Shown in pieces: positions 11,603 through 22,361 of a stretch of DNA of 64,000 nucleotides. Below the pieces are notes generated by a model, which was given only the letters and a program-made list of their open reading frames with translations, made no database searches and was not told the DNA's origin. How positions within the stretch are numbered: the stretch's first letter is position 1; every line of letters begins with the position of its first letter. Origin of the DNA: Cubamyces lactineus. Its lineage: Eukaryota > Basidiomycota > Agaricomycetes > Polyporales > Polyporaceae. Where the stretch lies: positions 682,001 to 746,000 of the forward strand of contig JACDTU010000003.1 in assembly GCA_022376465.1 (NCBI GenBank), read 5' to 3'. Both the position numbers and the translations under genes were made by a program.

Positions 11603-13911
11603 TCACGCGTCTTGTGCGCTGTCGTGGCTGAGGACGAGGGCCTCTGCTTTAGGCGACCGGGGTGTGATTCTGCACTTGAAAGGCTCTGGGTATCTGCGAG
11701 TCCAAACATCGTCAGGGATTAAGTGTCGCGAAAACTCGATCAAGGGACGCAGACAAGTTCGAGCGAGGCGGTCAAGGGGGGCAGTTATGAACAAGAAGCC
11801 AAGTAAACAGATACGCACGAGAGGAGCAAGTCTGCCGTCATCTTCGCCTCGAGCCTGACTGGCTTCCCGTCTTCACCGAGCGGCGGAGCGATGTCAAACG
11901 CGTGTAGGACGGAGGACACAATGATGAACATCGACGCGTCTGCAAAATGACGCCCCGGGCAGATCCTAGGAACAGATGCACGACGGCGACGGTCAGCGAC
12001 CAGAAGGACGTCTGTGACAAGCATGGAATCAAAGAGGCGTAGAGGGGGGCGCCATCGCGAACCTTGGCGCCCCATCGTGGTAGGAGTGCGGAGATGGACA
12101 GTCAGGTGGGTGGTCAGTGGGGGCGGGGGCGCACCTTCGCCCGAATCCAAATGCATATTTCTGCGGGTCTCGCACTGTGGGGTCGAGCGCGCCGTCCTTG
12201 AGAAACCGCTCGGGTTGGAACTCCTCGGGGTTCGGGTACGCCTTCTGGTCGCGCGCCATCGCCCTAAAGCCACCGTATCGTCAGCTATCATCGCTCGTGG
12301 TCGCGCGGGCGACACGCCCATCGGAGGCGAGTTGAAATGCCTGCAAAACAGGCGCAGGACGTACCATTGGTTCGGGATCAGCACGGTGCCCTTGGGGATG
12401 AACCACCCGTTGAACTCTTCGTCGGCGGTCGTCTCGTGTGGGATTCCGAGGGGCACGACGTTGTGCCATCGGAATACTTCCTTGTTGAGCGCATTTACGT
12501 ACGGGAGCTCGGCGCGGTCGTCGAATGTGGGCAGCCTTTGCGAGCCAACGACTGCATCTAGTTCTGCCTGTGCCTTGCGCTGCTTGTCGGGGTGCATGGC
12601 CATGGCGAGGAAGAAGGCTTGTACGGAAGAGAACGTCTGTAGAAGGTTTGATATCAGTTTAGCGGCTGTCAAATGTGAATGGAAACGTACGGTGTCTGCA
12701 CCAGCTGCGCAGGTGGGGATCAGCGATAGGGTCTCACGACGGATATGAAACTCAACACAAGTACGTACTGAGGTAAGCAATCCCGGTGATGTTTCTGTAG
12801 AGGTCCTCTTGACTGATCTTCTCCTTTAAGTCTTCCCCATCGGCGACCTTCTCGAGTAGTGACGCTACTATCGACGGACGAGCGGTCCCCTCGGCCTTGA
12901 CAAAAGTGATATGAGACTGCAGCATATGGTAGATAACACCCACGTGTGCCTACCACTTCGCGCTTGGCGTGATCAAAGGGGGCATTGCGGAGAGCTAACA
13001 CAGCCGGCTTCCAACTAGCTGCATCGCGCTTGAACCCCGCGCCAGGGAACCACGAGGGGAGATGGCGCAGTATGGGGAACGTCTCGACAAGATAGCGGCC
13101 GGGCACAGTCACTTTGATGTAGACGTCCGCACCCTTCTCCGCGATGTCTATGTACTTGTCGTTGTGATCGGCAACTTCAATCCCGTAGACGATCCGCAGG
13201 ATCGTCGCTCCGAAGAGTCTGTGGGACATATCGTTGTTAGCGGCCCGTGTGCTCCAGCGATGTTTCACTTACTGCCGTATGTGCCCAACGAACTTGTCCG
13301 GGTCGGCAAGGAGCTTGCGAAGGAACCGTCGGGTTTGCACGATCTGGGATGGTCGGTAGTCGGGGATGACGTTCTGGTTGAAAAGCTGGTGGAAAGCTTT
13401 CCGGTGGCGACGCCATTCCTCTGTGTATCCCCACAAGCCGAACTCCCATGGCATATAGCCGGTTCTATGGTGTCATCAGTCAGTAGCGAGTCAACACTGT
13501 GTTACTAGTTGATTATTCACTCACAGCTCAGCCATTACACATGGCGATCTTCCAGAAGAGGTTGCTGAACGACCTTCCAGAAGAGCATTGGCGGCCTCGT
13601 ACGAGCCCAAGACGATTACATGTTGTCCAAGGACGTTGAGGTACGTATACTCTCCTGTGAAGAGGATGAGCTCAGTCAATCGTGAGTGTGGTATGCGACT
13701 CACCGTATTTCTCGGTCAGCGCGTTGAAGCTGGGGCCAAGGTTCTTGGTAGGCATATCGAATAGATTCCCAATAATTGGCAATAGCCTCGGTCCCGGAGG
13801 GAGAGCGAGACGCTGTGGAGAGGACTTTCGGGAGGCGAACCGGCGTAGTACGACGAGCAGGACACCCGCGAGGGTGCATGCCCACAACGTAGAGGTAGCC
13901 GCGGCAAGCAT
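11603..13911 (-). CDS. Cytochrome P450 monooxygenase
   Basis: Ten minus-strand exons (13911-13704, 13654-13525, 13464-13273, 13218-12954, 12916-12769, 12704-12691, 12636-12365, 12263-12135, 11965-11819, 11693-11603) give about 531 residues. The N-terminus is a membrane anchor (MLAAATSTLWACTLAGVLLV), followed by the proline hinge LPPGPRLLPIIGN. The oxygen-binding I-helix motif TGADTT is built across the 14-nt exon at 12691-12704. The K-helix ExxR is EVFR, the PERF motif is FQPERF, and the heme-cysteine loop FGFGRRICPGR spans the 12135/11965 junction. It resembles basidiomycete P450s annotated as O-methylsterigmatocystin oxidoreductase-like; that label does not reveal the substrate. It is a heme-thiolate monooxygenase, probably in the endoplasmic reticulum and needing a P450 reductase. 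Confidence 0.92.
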
Positions 13912-13966
13912 GCTGTCTACACGGGATGTCAAGGGATGCGTTGACCTCAGACGAGGATGACCGCAG

Positions 13967-13974
13967 TATATATA
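13967..13974 (-). promoter_or_regulatory. TATA box of the P450 gene
   Basis: The sequence tatatata lies 56-63 bp upstream of the P450 ATG on the minus strand, at normal distance for a fungal TATA element. It supports 13911 as the start codon. Confidence 0.6.
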
Positions 13975-15603
13975 CCGCTAGAGGGTGGCATATTGCGAAT
14001 CCGGTATGCGTGACGGCCTGGGATTCTGTGGAGACAAAGTTTTCTTCCCAAGGGCCGCTAAACCGAATAGATACTGAAATTTCATCATAGCATTCCCGGC
14101 CAGTGATTGGTCAATGGAACAGGAAGGTTGGTGCTGCCGAAAAATGAACTTGAAGAAGGCCACGGCACTGGGCGAGTGACGGGACGCCAAGGCAACCCAC
14201 AATCCTCGCAAGAACAGCGTAGTTTCTGGAGTTACGTGATCAGCGCTTTCCTTCGCCGTAACTGGAGGAAGGTTTGATCCCCTACCCCATTTTCCAATCC
14301 AAGTCGACTATAATGCGGAGTAGTCGACAGCCCGGCAGACTCGAGGGCGACGGCAGTACATCATTGCATATCACCCGACCCGTAGGAGGTTGCGCGAGGC
14401 GCAGGAGATACCAACCCCGACAGACCCCACCACTGGGCTGTTAAAAGTAGCGTCAGGACGATGATCCACTAACGATAGTGCGCGCGCGACGGGAGACTAA
14501 CATTTCACACATAACTCACGACGGCTGCGATAGGAATGGTATAGCGACATTTGAGGGCGCTAGGGTGATCCCAAGACTGTCACAGTGATTGTGCGTACAA
14601 GCCCGGATGATCGGTTGTGGTCAGAGGATCGTGGGCCTACTGTGTATCTGTGCACCTCAGGAACCGATGTAGAGACTGCATGACGCGCCGAACACTCGAC
14701 GGATTTTCGGAAGGGCCGGTAGCAATAGTTCCTAGCGCGGATGTGGGTGCGCTCGAATCGCGCCTCGTTGTCGATATATGCTCGAGATCGAAGTCCCAAG
14801 CAGGAATGATGCACAATCGCCCTGGCTGAGGACGTCAAAGCGTTGAGCCAGCCGCCAAGAGATTTGTTCATCCACTTCGGTGCATGAATGTATCCTAATG
14901 GTTCTCTCTCCCTTCCGTGAGGTGATGGTCATCTAGCGCTCACCAGCTGTAAGTGTGGGTTCAATCTTCAATGCCTTGTTGACTTGTATGACGCGAAAGA
15001 GATCTCCATACTAGCGGCAGCTGAGCGCTTGACCGACATTGTATGGAACCCATCCGAATAGAGCGGGTCAGCAGATTAACCGTGGTTTTCATGTCGCCCT
15101 ATCTACAAGGTTAACGTTCATTACGCGTGACGCCCGGGCTTGATATCTGGCACTCACCTTCAGGGCCAGGATCAGACTGGAGGCTCGTCCAAAGCTAGAA
15201 GGGGTATACAAGGCCTGAGAAAGTCTACGAAATGTACCGGTTTCCGATGGTATTCGCATGAGAACTGATGTGACCAATCGTCAATAGCATTCGTGCCAAC
15301 TTGGACTCCAGAATAGGTCTTCTCATATATGTAGTACTGTCAATGACTGTGGTCCAGCAACAGAAGAATGACTTTGGTGGACGCGCAACTGGTGGTGTCG
15401 GACGACGGACTACATGGCGGTCTTGGAAGAAACCAGAAACACTGACAACTTCAGAAGCGCCCGCGTACGTACCAGCGGCCCTAACCTTAAATCATCTCTA
15501 GTAACCTCACTTCTCCTCGTTCGTCACGGTTGTCCGGCAGACAGTTGTTAGTCCCTAGACAGTGGTGAGTAACCGTCCATAGTACATACACTGAAGTTCC
15601 CGC
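13975..15603. other. Intergenic region
   Basis: About 1.6 kb between the P450 promoter and the third F-box gene. No open frame with introns, motifs or homology to neighbours was seen. Confidence 0.5.
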
Positions 15604-17003
15604 TTACTCGGGGGACTGCCATTGCGTCACTTGTAGTATCCCCCGCGCCTTACTCTTCGGCATGACTTCAGACGCTGCGGTCGCGCACTCGAGCAAATTG
15701 ATTTTAGGCCGTCGCATCTCTAGCCGAACCATTTCCAGAGCCGGGAAACGCTCCTCCAGCATGTTCTCCAGTGCGCCCAAGCAAAGCACCTCGTTGCTCT
15801 TGATCTGCTCTTCATGAGTTACAGACATGAGAGTGATTGTCAAGCGACGCAGCGCCGGAGTGATGCGCGAAAGTATCGCGATGCAGACCGCGCTGTACGG
15901 AACGCGAGGAGCAGGCTCATGATGCTCAAGTCCCAGAGAGATACCAGATGTGTCGAGATTGCAGCATTCGTCCAGGCGGAGGACACCCCAATAGTCTACA
16001 GCGCACCGAAATTTGTAAGTAAGCAACGTTGCCAATTGTCTCCGGGCGCAACAGGCTGCTTACTTGGACTATCTTCTAAAGGAAGGATCTCCCCATCTAT
16101 CGTAAACGGGAGTTCAAACTCTCGTAATGCATCTTGGCCAGCGTGATGAAGGAGCTCGCCTAGAGCACGGAGGCAAGAGGCGCTTCTCCTGACGATGTGA
16201 TCTAGACGGAGCCTGCACAGGCAACGTGGCGTGGCAGCCCGGCGAAGAGCATCGTACAGCTGTCCGAGGTTAAGACCGAAGTGTTGAGGGTGGGCTTCCA
16301 TGTGCAGGGTGTGCATGCTGAGCGGGCCTTGTGGATCGCCCCATCCAGACTGCGGCAGACCACCTTCGACCGAGACATATATGTCTTTCGTGTAGATTGA
16401 ATCGACGGGAAGGGCGGAGAAGATGTCTAGAAGCGTGTATAGATCACAAGGGGTCTCTGTACTGGCTCCGATGCTGCAACAGCCTTCAATCGAGAGCCGC
16501 TGTAGACGGGGTAATCTGGATCGGCGCTTGTCAGCTACGTCTGCAGGTGCGGGCACTGCACTGGTACTCGGTGTCGTGGATTGTAACGCCAGGAGGGAGG
16601 GATGGGTGCTGGAAAGCACGATATAGTAGAGCTTCAGCTTCTGCAAACGAGGCAACTTGGCGGCGAGCATAACCAGCAACTTTCGATCAACCACAGGACG
16701 TGTATAGCTGATCGTAAATTCCAAGCGGACCTCAACGTCCGGTGTCGGGGGCGCGAGAGCTGGAGGGGCGTACCCGAGCGTAAGGTCGCGGATATACCGG
16801 GCGAGGGTTGCGTTCCCGTCGAGGAACTGTACGAAGTCGTCATACGAAGCATTCCGGTGAACTTGGATAAACTGGAAGAGATATGGGAGCGAGAGCTCTC
16901 TCCACATCCGGGAGACGCGGGAGCATGCCAGCAAGGTAGACTTTGACGCGAATCCCAAGATAGTATGCGAGTAGTTCTCTCGCGAGCCGATCAGTGCCTT
17001 CAT
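15604..17003 (-). CDS. F-box-like protein, paralogue 3 (shortened N-terminus)
   Basis: Minus-strand exons 17003-16064 and 15995-15604 (phase-1 intron, gtaagc...ctgtag) give about 443 residues. The C-terminal half matches paralogue 1 closely in layout (LRLDHIVRRSASCLRALGEL, VPYSAVCIAILSRITPALRR, ERFPALE). At the N-terminus, FASKSTLLACSRVSRMWREL keeps the second half of the F-box. The usual LP..I start is replaced by MKALIGSRENYSHTIL, so the SKP1-binding helix may be incomplete or supplied by an unseen upstream exon. The gene lies directly downstream of coiled-coil copy 2, as paralogue 1 does with copy 1. Confidence 0.8.
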
Positions 17004-17097
17004 GACGCCGATTGCAGCGGGGGCTTTGGGAGCCTCGCGCTTGAGCGTCGCCGCGGACTTCCAGGCGAAGCGGTCGGGGGAGATTGCGTTCTAGATG

Positions 17098-18962
17098 TTA
17101 CGCATACACCACTGTAGTCGTCGGTCAAGCGTGCGAGCATAGACGGAGCTCTTCGTTACCCATCATTCTACCACCCACAAAGTGAACACACGTAACACGA
17201 TATGTCAGAATAACTGGTATTGATGGATGTTACACGACGAACGGCAGGTATAGTTTGTAATAGCAAGGGTCAAGGAGATGAATTATAACGGAGAGCATGC
17301 AAGTGAACGAGAGCATATGCGACGAGCAAAAGTCCGCCAGAGGAGCACAGTTTCAGAGAGGGTGGTATATACAACGGGGGAGCGATGAGATCGACAACAC
17401 AAGAGCGGGAGCGAGAGGAGTAGCTGAGTCGCGGAGTACACGCCAGGTCGCTAGCGCGCACTCACCGTCAGACAGTAGGACAACTTCGACAACACGGCGG
17501 AAGTGGAGTCGCGCGCGGACGACTCTCCTTCCGACGCAACCGTTCGTACCATTCAGAGCATCGTTTCGTTCAGGGTGGACGGGTCGATAATCGGCTGGCC
17601 GACGTGCCTCAGCGTAGAGGGCGCGGTCGACGGGCCTGCGACAGGCTGCTCGGCCTGAGGTGCGGCGGTCGTGGCACTGCCAGCGACGGAAGGAGCCGAT
17701 TCGGTCTCCTCCTTTGCCTTCCCCTTTGCCTTCCCCTTGCCCCTGCCTGGGACGTTGAGAGGAGTATTAACAAATTGACGGAGTTCCCGGTGCATCTGCG
17801 AAATCCCACCCGCTAGCCAGGTAAAGCCGCTCTTGGCCTGCAGGGCGCGGCCCCCATAGTTTTGGGGCCTGAAGCGTGTATGCTCGGAGATGTCGGGAGC
17901 AGAGGCGGTCGCGTGTGTGTAGGGGAATGGTTGCCCAGGGGTGAGAGCGGCGGGGCTGCTCGGGCTGCTCGGACTAGCTGGGCCAGCTGGGCTAGCTGGG
18001 GGAGGGGAGATGGTGATGAGGGGGTTGAGGTGGGCGGTGGGGGGAGAAGTAGTAGCGTTCATACCAGAGGAGTTGTCTGGGGGAGTGGGCGCGGCGAGGG
18101 AGGGTACATTCACGTTGGGCCTCTGGCCGGTCATGGTCAGATATGCGAGCACCTCATCCATCTTCTTGCTCATTTCAGACATCTTCTTGTCCAAATCAGA
18201 TACGTTGATCTTGAGCTCGCCCACAGTGCCGCAGAGGTTCTGAACGGTGTTGTCCAACCGCTGGAGATGATCATCGTTCTTCTGCACTTGCTGCTTGAGC
18301 TCCTTGAGCTCACGGTTCGTCGAGTCGAGCTCACGGTTCGTCGCATCGAGCTTACGGTTCGTCGCATCGAGCTTCGTACTGTGTTCCCGAGAGGATCTCT
18401 CCAGGGCATCGATACGTCTGACGATCGACTCCGGAACAGACAGCTCTGAAGTGAGAGATACACGATCGGCGCTGATGTGGTCGCCAACAGAGGACGTGGA
18501 TGAGCTGTCCCCGAATGTGCGGCGGGTGGTGGTGCTCTCTGGATCTACGAAACACCACTTAGCACCTCGTAAGCCAACAACTCGAGCATAGGGACATACA
18601 GGGGGTCGCCATCAGTCGTAGCTTGTCTTGCGGGGTTCGTGTAGCGTGTAGGGAGAAGTGGACGTTGACGGACTCAGTGGGGGTAGAGAAGGAGAAGGAA
18701 GGGAGTGTGCGGAGGATGATATGAGGTTGTCTGGGGTCGGCCTTATCGATGCGGTCCGACTTCTGGCTCTTGGGAGCCATGCTGGGCGAACAAAGACGAC
18801 GATCACAAGAGAACGACAAAAACGAGGTGAGAAGGATGAGTCGGAGAGACAAGTAAGGCTGAGGTGCAGCACGAGGCGCGCTATGGTTGGGTGTTGCGTG
18901 TTGTAGGCTGTTTGTTCCAACGGCCGCTCCGTCGCAAGGCCTCTCCATGCTGCATTCGCGCT
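17098..18962 (-). repeat. Inverted segmental duplication, copy 2
   Basis: This is the reverse-orientation partner of 2740-4588. It carries the second coiled-coil gene with flanks and has small substitutions and indels. Similarity breaks off about 95 bp before the F-box gene start on one side and at cgcgctgcgttc on the other. Confidence 0.8.
17553..18780 (-). CDS. Unknown coiled-coil, proline-rich protein (copy 2)
   Basis: Exons 18780-18600 and 18544-17553 on the minus strand give about 390 residues. The product is almost the same as that of 2931-4137 and starts with the same MAPKSQKSDR. The coiled coil has one additional heptad (KLDATNRKLDATNRELDSTN against KLDATNRKLDSTN), explaining 21 extra bases. 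The last residue differs (TML against TMQ). The intron is at the same site with a gtatgt donor instead of gtacgt. Both copies are open throughout, so both may be expressed. The function is unknown. Confidence 0.75.
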
Positions 18963-20162
18963 GCGTTCAGTGAGTCCAGGTGATGCCAAACCTAGGCTAG
19001 ATCCACAGAATATCGAGCCCTTTCATCGATGGTCGCACGCGCACAGCTTGTAGCAGTCCAGCGAAGAGGTCCGACCAGTTGACCTGCTGATGGAAGACGA
19101 CACAATACGGTGAGAAGAGTGAGCGCTGCTGCCAAGGTCCAAGGAGTCAGGCCTCAGGACCGGCGTCCGAGTTTACACGGCAAATCCCGTAGGAGCTCCT
19201 GTATGAGTATCATAGCGCAGCCCTTGGTTCGTACCAGTTCTGGCCAAACTTCGAAGTCGAGCATCCACCATGCAGACGCCAGATGTTGCCAGAGCTCCAG
19301 TACTGGCCAAATGGCGGCCTGAGCCTCGGGCGCCACTGTTGCGCGTAACTATATTTGTGACCTGCCGTGTGCGTAACATGTGACGCGTCGCGTTCGCTCA
19401 GTGGTTGCGTTTAGGTTGCAATTACTTATAAACGTGTTTGAAAAGAATTTTGAGTATGGGGATAGGCAATGTCTGCAAGCGTTTTGGGCAGCTAAGTAAG
19501 CAGGTCGCTCCCCAGCCTTCCAGCCTGTTCAGAAGTTCATCACTAGGTCTTGCATTTCATGGAGAATGAGTTCATGGTTCTGGAAAATGGTGCACATATT
19601 CAGTCCCTGGAAAACCAATAATTGAGTAGGCATGATGGTTCCAGACAAGAAATGAAGAGCCATTACCCACGAGCTCTATTGGCGCCCAAATTGAGTGATG
19701 TCACTGCGTAAAGCGTGGAATAGTGACCTCGTGCTATTCCTGTGTCTATTGCAGATAGCACAAGGGAATAGCCAAGATTTTACTATTCACCATAGCATCC
19801 CTGGACAGGCATCAGGAAAGTGTTAAATCTCCAGATGGAGGTGGGCGTCTCCAGGGCCTCCATCGCTCCAGGCGCCCAGCCCATTCTCCAGGGTGGTTTA
19901 CCGACCCCTTCCATATAGCAAATGCATACCATAAAAGTGACCTAAATTGTTTGCGCGTAAGTCACAGAGTCCATTTATTGAACAAATTTGAGACCCTTGT
20001 GCGTAGGCAACGCAGGACGAGCCTTCCCAGGTCGTGGGAAAGGATCCATTCAGAGCCAGATGGAGACGAGTGTTAGGACCGTGCCGTCCAGGGGTACAAC
20101 TCCGGTGGTCGGGACTTGGACGGAGTTCCGGGTCAGAGTACGACTGGAGGTTGGACTAGCAC
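18963..20162. other. Intergenic region
   Basis: About 1.2 kb without a supported gene, lying between the inverted duplication and the copia LTR. Confidence 0.5.
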
Positions 20163-20820
20163 TGTTGTGAGGACTTTCGCGAAACTATTAGTAACGCACG
20201 GGTTCCAACTCGGTGTCCTTTATTTGCGGACTTCAGAGTACGGACTTGACGGGACGGAGGTTGGACTTGGGAACGGGGTTGGGTCGGTGACGAACTTCTG
20301 AACCTGGAAGGCTGGGGAGCGACCTGTAAGCGACACAAAGAAGTCTTCAGTCTGTGAGCGAACAACTATATTGCATAGTATAAGTACCTGTAAGCGACAC
20401 AAAGAAGCTACAAGTACTCAGTAAGTAACTGCATATAAACCATAGGTAATAAGGGAACTTACTCTTCAGTCTGTGAGCGAACGACTGAAGAGCAGGGGCG
20501 AAGAATGTCCTCCTTATATACTGAGAGAGGAGTGCCATGAGTAAGCGAAGAAAGGAGGCATGTGATCGCTATGTACGATGAGTAAGACCATGGTGCGAGT
20601 ATCGCGACATATGGTGTCATAGGTATAGAACCCTCTGGAAGGATCCGTAGCAGTGTAGAATGCAACGGAAAGATGGAGGGAATGAAAGAATGTCCAACTA
20701 CAGTATGTACACTGAGCAGTCCATCAAAGGGATAAAGTCCATGCTGTGCGCGTTGTAGGCGCCACAGCCACAAGGTCCACATTCCCGGTCCGGCACAGCC
20801 GATAACCTGAAAGTTCAACA
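20163..20820 (-). repeat. 3' LTR of the copia element
   Basis: Read on the minus strand, it starts TGTTGAACTTTCAGG right after a purine-rich tract and plausibly ends CCTCACAACA, giving TGTTG/CAACA ends. A TATA-like sequence (tatataagg, near 20508-20518) precedes a region with two short internal duplications: cttctttgtgtcgcttacag twice and gttcgctcacagactgaaga twice. No partner LTR is present, so the exact 3' end is inferred. Confidence 0.6.
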
Positions 20821-20830
20821 CTCCCACTCG
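20821..20830 (-). other. Polypurine tract of the copia element
   Basis: The minus-strand sequence cgagtgggag directly precedes the TG of the LTR, the normal place for plus-strand DNA priming. It starts one base beyond the pol stop codon end. Confidence 0.6.
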
Positions 20831-20831
20831 T

Positions 20832-22355
20832 TCAAACTGCGGAGGGAGAGACTAGACCAATCGCCTTTCTGAAGCGCTCCAATATAGAGAAGGAGACATT
20901 CTTCGTCAAGGAATCAGCTAGTTGATCCTCTGTCGCTACGTAGAAGATGTCGATCATCCCTAACTCAGCTTGTTCGCGAGTGTAGTGATACTGGACGTCG
21001 ACATGCTTCGTGTGACGCTCGGTGATGGGATTAACCGATAAGAAGATGGACCCTTGGTTGTCGAGACACAAAGGTGTAGGACGAGAGATGTCATCCCCCA
21101 ACTCTTCACCAAACGTGCAAAGCCATACAACTTGACGACAAGCATCTGACGCAGCCTTGTATTCCGCCTCGGTCAAGGAGAGCGAAACAGTCGGCTGTTT
21201 CCTAGACTGCCAGGAAATAGCGCCGCCTGCCATCAAGAAGACGTAAGCTCCAGTGGACCTGCGGTCATCACGGTCCTCAGCCCAGTCTGAGTCTGAATAA
21301 CCCAAAAGACCGTCATTTGAGGAACCGAAGTAATGCAACCGGTAGTCTTTGGTCCCTTGCAGGTACCGCAGAACATACTTGGCATAGTTCCAGTGTGCGT
21401 CACTAGGATTAGAGTTGTACTGAGACAACTTCTGGACTGCGAAGGAAATATCTGGACGTGTACCCAAAGTTGCATAGAGCAGACTGCCAATCAGGCTCTG
21501 GTACCGTTTCCAGGAGTGGTCAGCGGCAGTGTGACTAGATTTCTCCAGTACAGCACCAGAAGGGAGGGGAGTGCGAGCTGGCTTGCAGTCAGCCATGTCG
21601 AAACGTTCGAGAACGGACTGGATATAGTCTATCTGGTCGATGTCGATCGTTCGAGCTTTACGATCGCGAACAATGTTCAGACCAAGAAAACGCGAGACAG
21701 GACCCAGATCTGTCATCTTGAACCGCTGCATCAAGGCCTCCTTAGTAGCCTTGATATGGCCAGGCTTGTCACCCATGAGGAGTAGATCGTCGACATACAG
21801 AACGATGATCGTGACGGAATCCCCCCTATGTCGCCGATATACGTAGACTCCGGCATCAGAGTATGTCCGTATGAATCCCAGATCTAGCAAGATTTGGTGT
21901 ATCTTGGCGTTCCATTGACGAGATGCCTGCTTCAAGCCGTAGATAGCTTTCAGCAACAGACACACGAAGTTTTCCTTGCCAGGAACAACCCAGCCCTCAG
22001 GCTGTTCCATGTAGATCTCCTCCTCCAAGTCGCCGTTCAAGAATGCAGTTTTGACATCCATCGACTCGATGTCCCAGTCCTCAAGTGCAGCATGCGTGAG
22101 GAGGTAACAAATCGACTCAAAATGCGCAACAGGCGAGAAGGTTTCGTTGTAATCCTCCCCCCAGACCTGAGTAAAACCCTTGGCCACAAGATGAGCCTTA
22201 TACCGACCATCATGCTTGATGTCATACACCCAACGATTGGTGACGACTTGTCGGTTTTTCGGCCTAGGCACAAGAAGCCAGGTCTTGTTCTCAATGAGCG
22301 AGTCGTACTCTGCTTTCTCAGCTGCACGCCACTTCTCTGCATCTGGAGATGCCAT
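20832..22355 (-). pseudogene. Copia Pol, reverse transcriptase and RNase H part
   Basis: About 507 codons of the reverse transcriptase (RVT_2) and RNase H region. It opens with MASPDAEKWRAAEKAEYDSL, then shows VDVKTAFLNGDL-type sequence (MDVKTAFLNGDLEEEIYMEQ), the catalytic YVDDLLL, GLKQASRQW, and the RNase H block with GYSDSDWAEDRDDRRSTGAY and LSLTEAEY. The C-terminal HTKHVDVQYHYTREQ and LADSLTKNV are typical. The segment is in the same frame as the integrase part (22362-24027), separated by one TGA, so it was once a single polyprotein. Confidence 0.88.
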
Positions 22356-22361
22356 GGCTTG

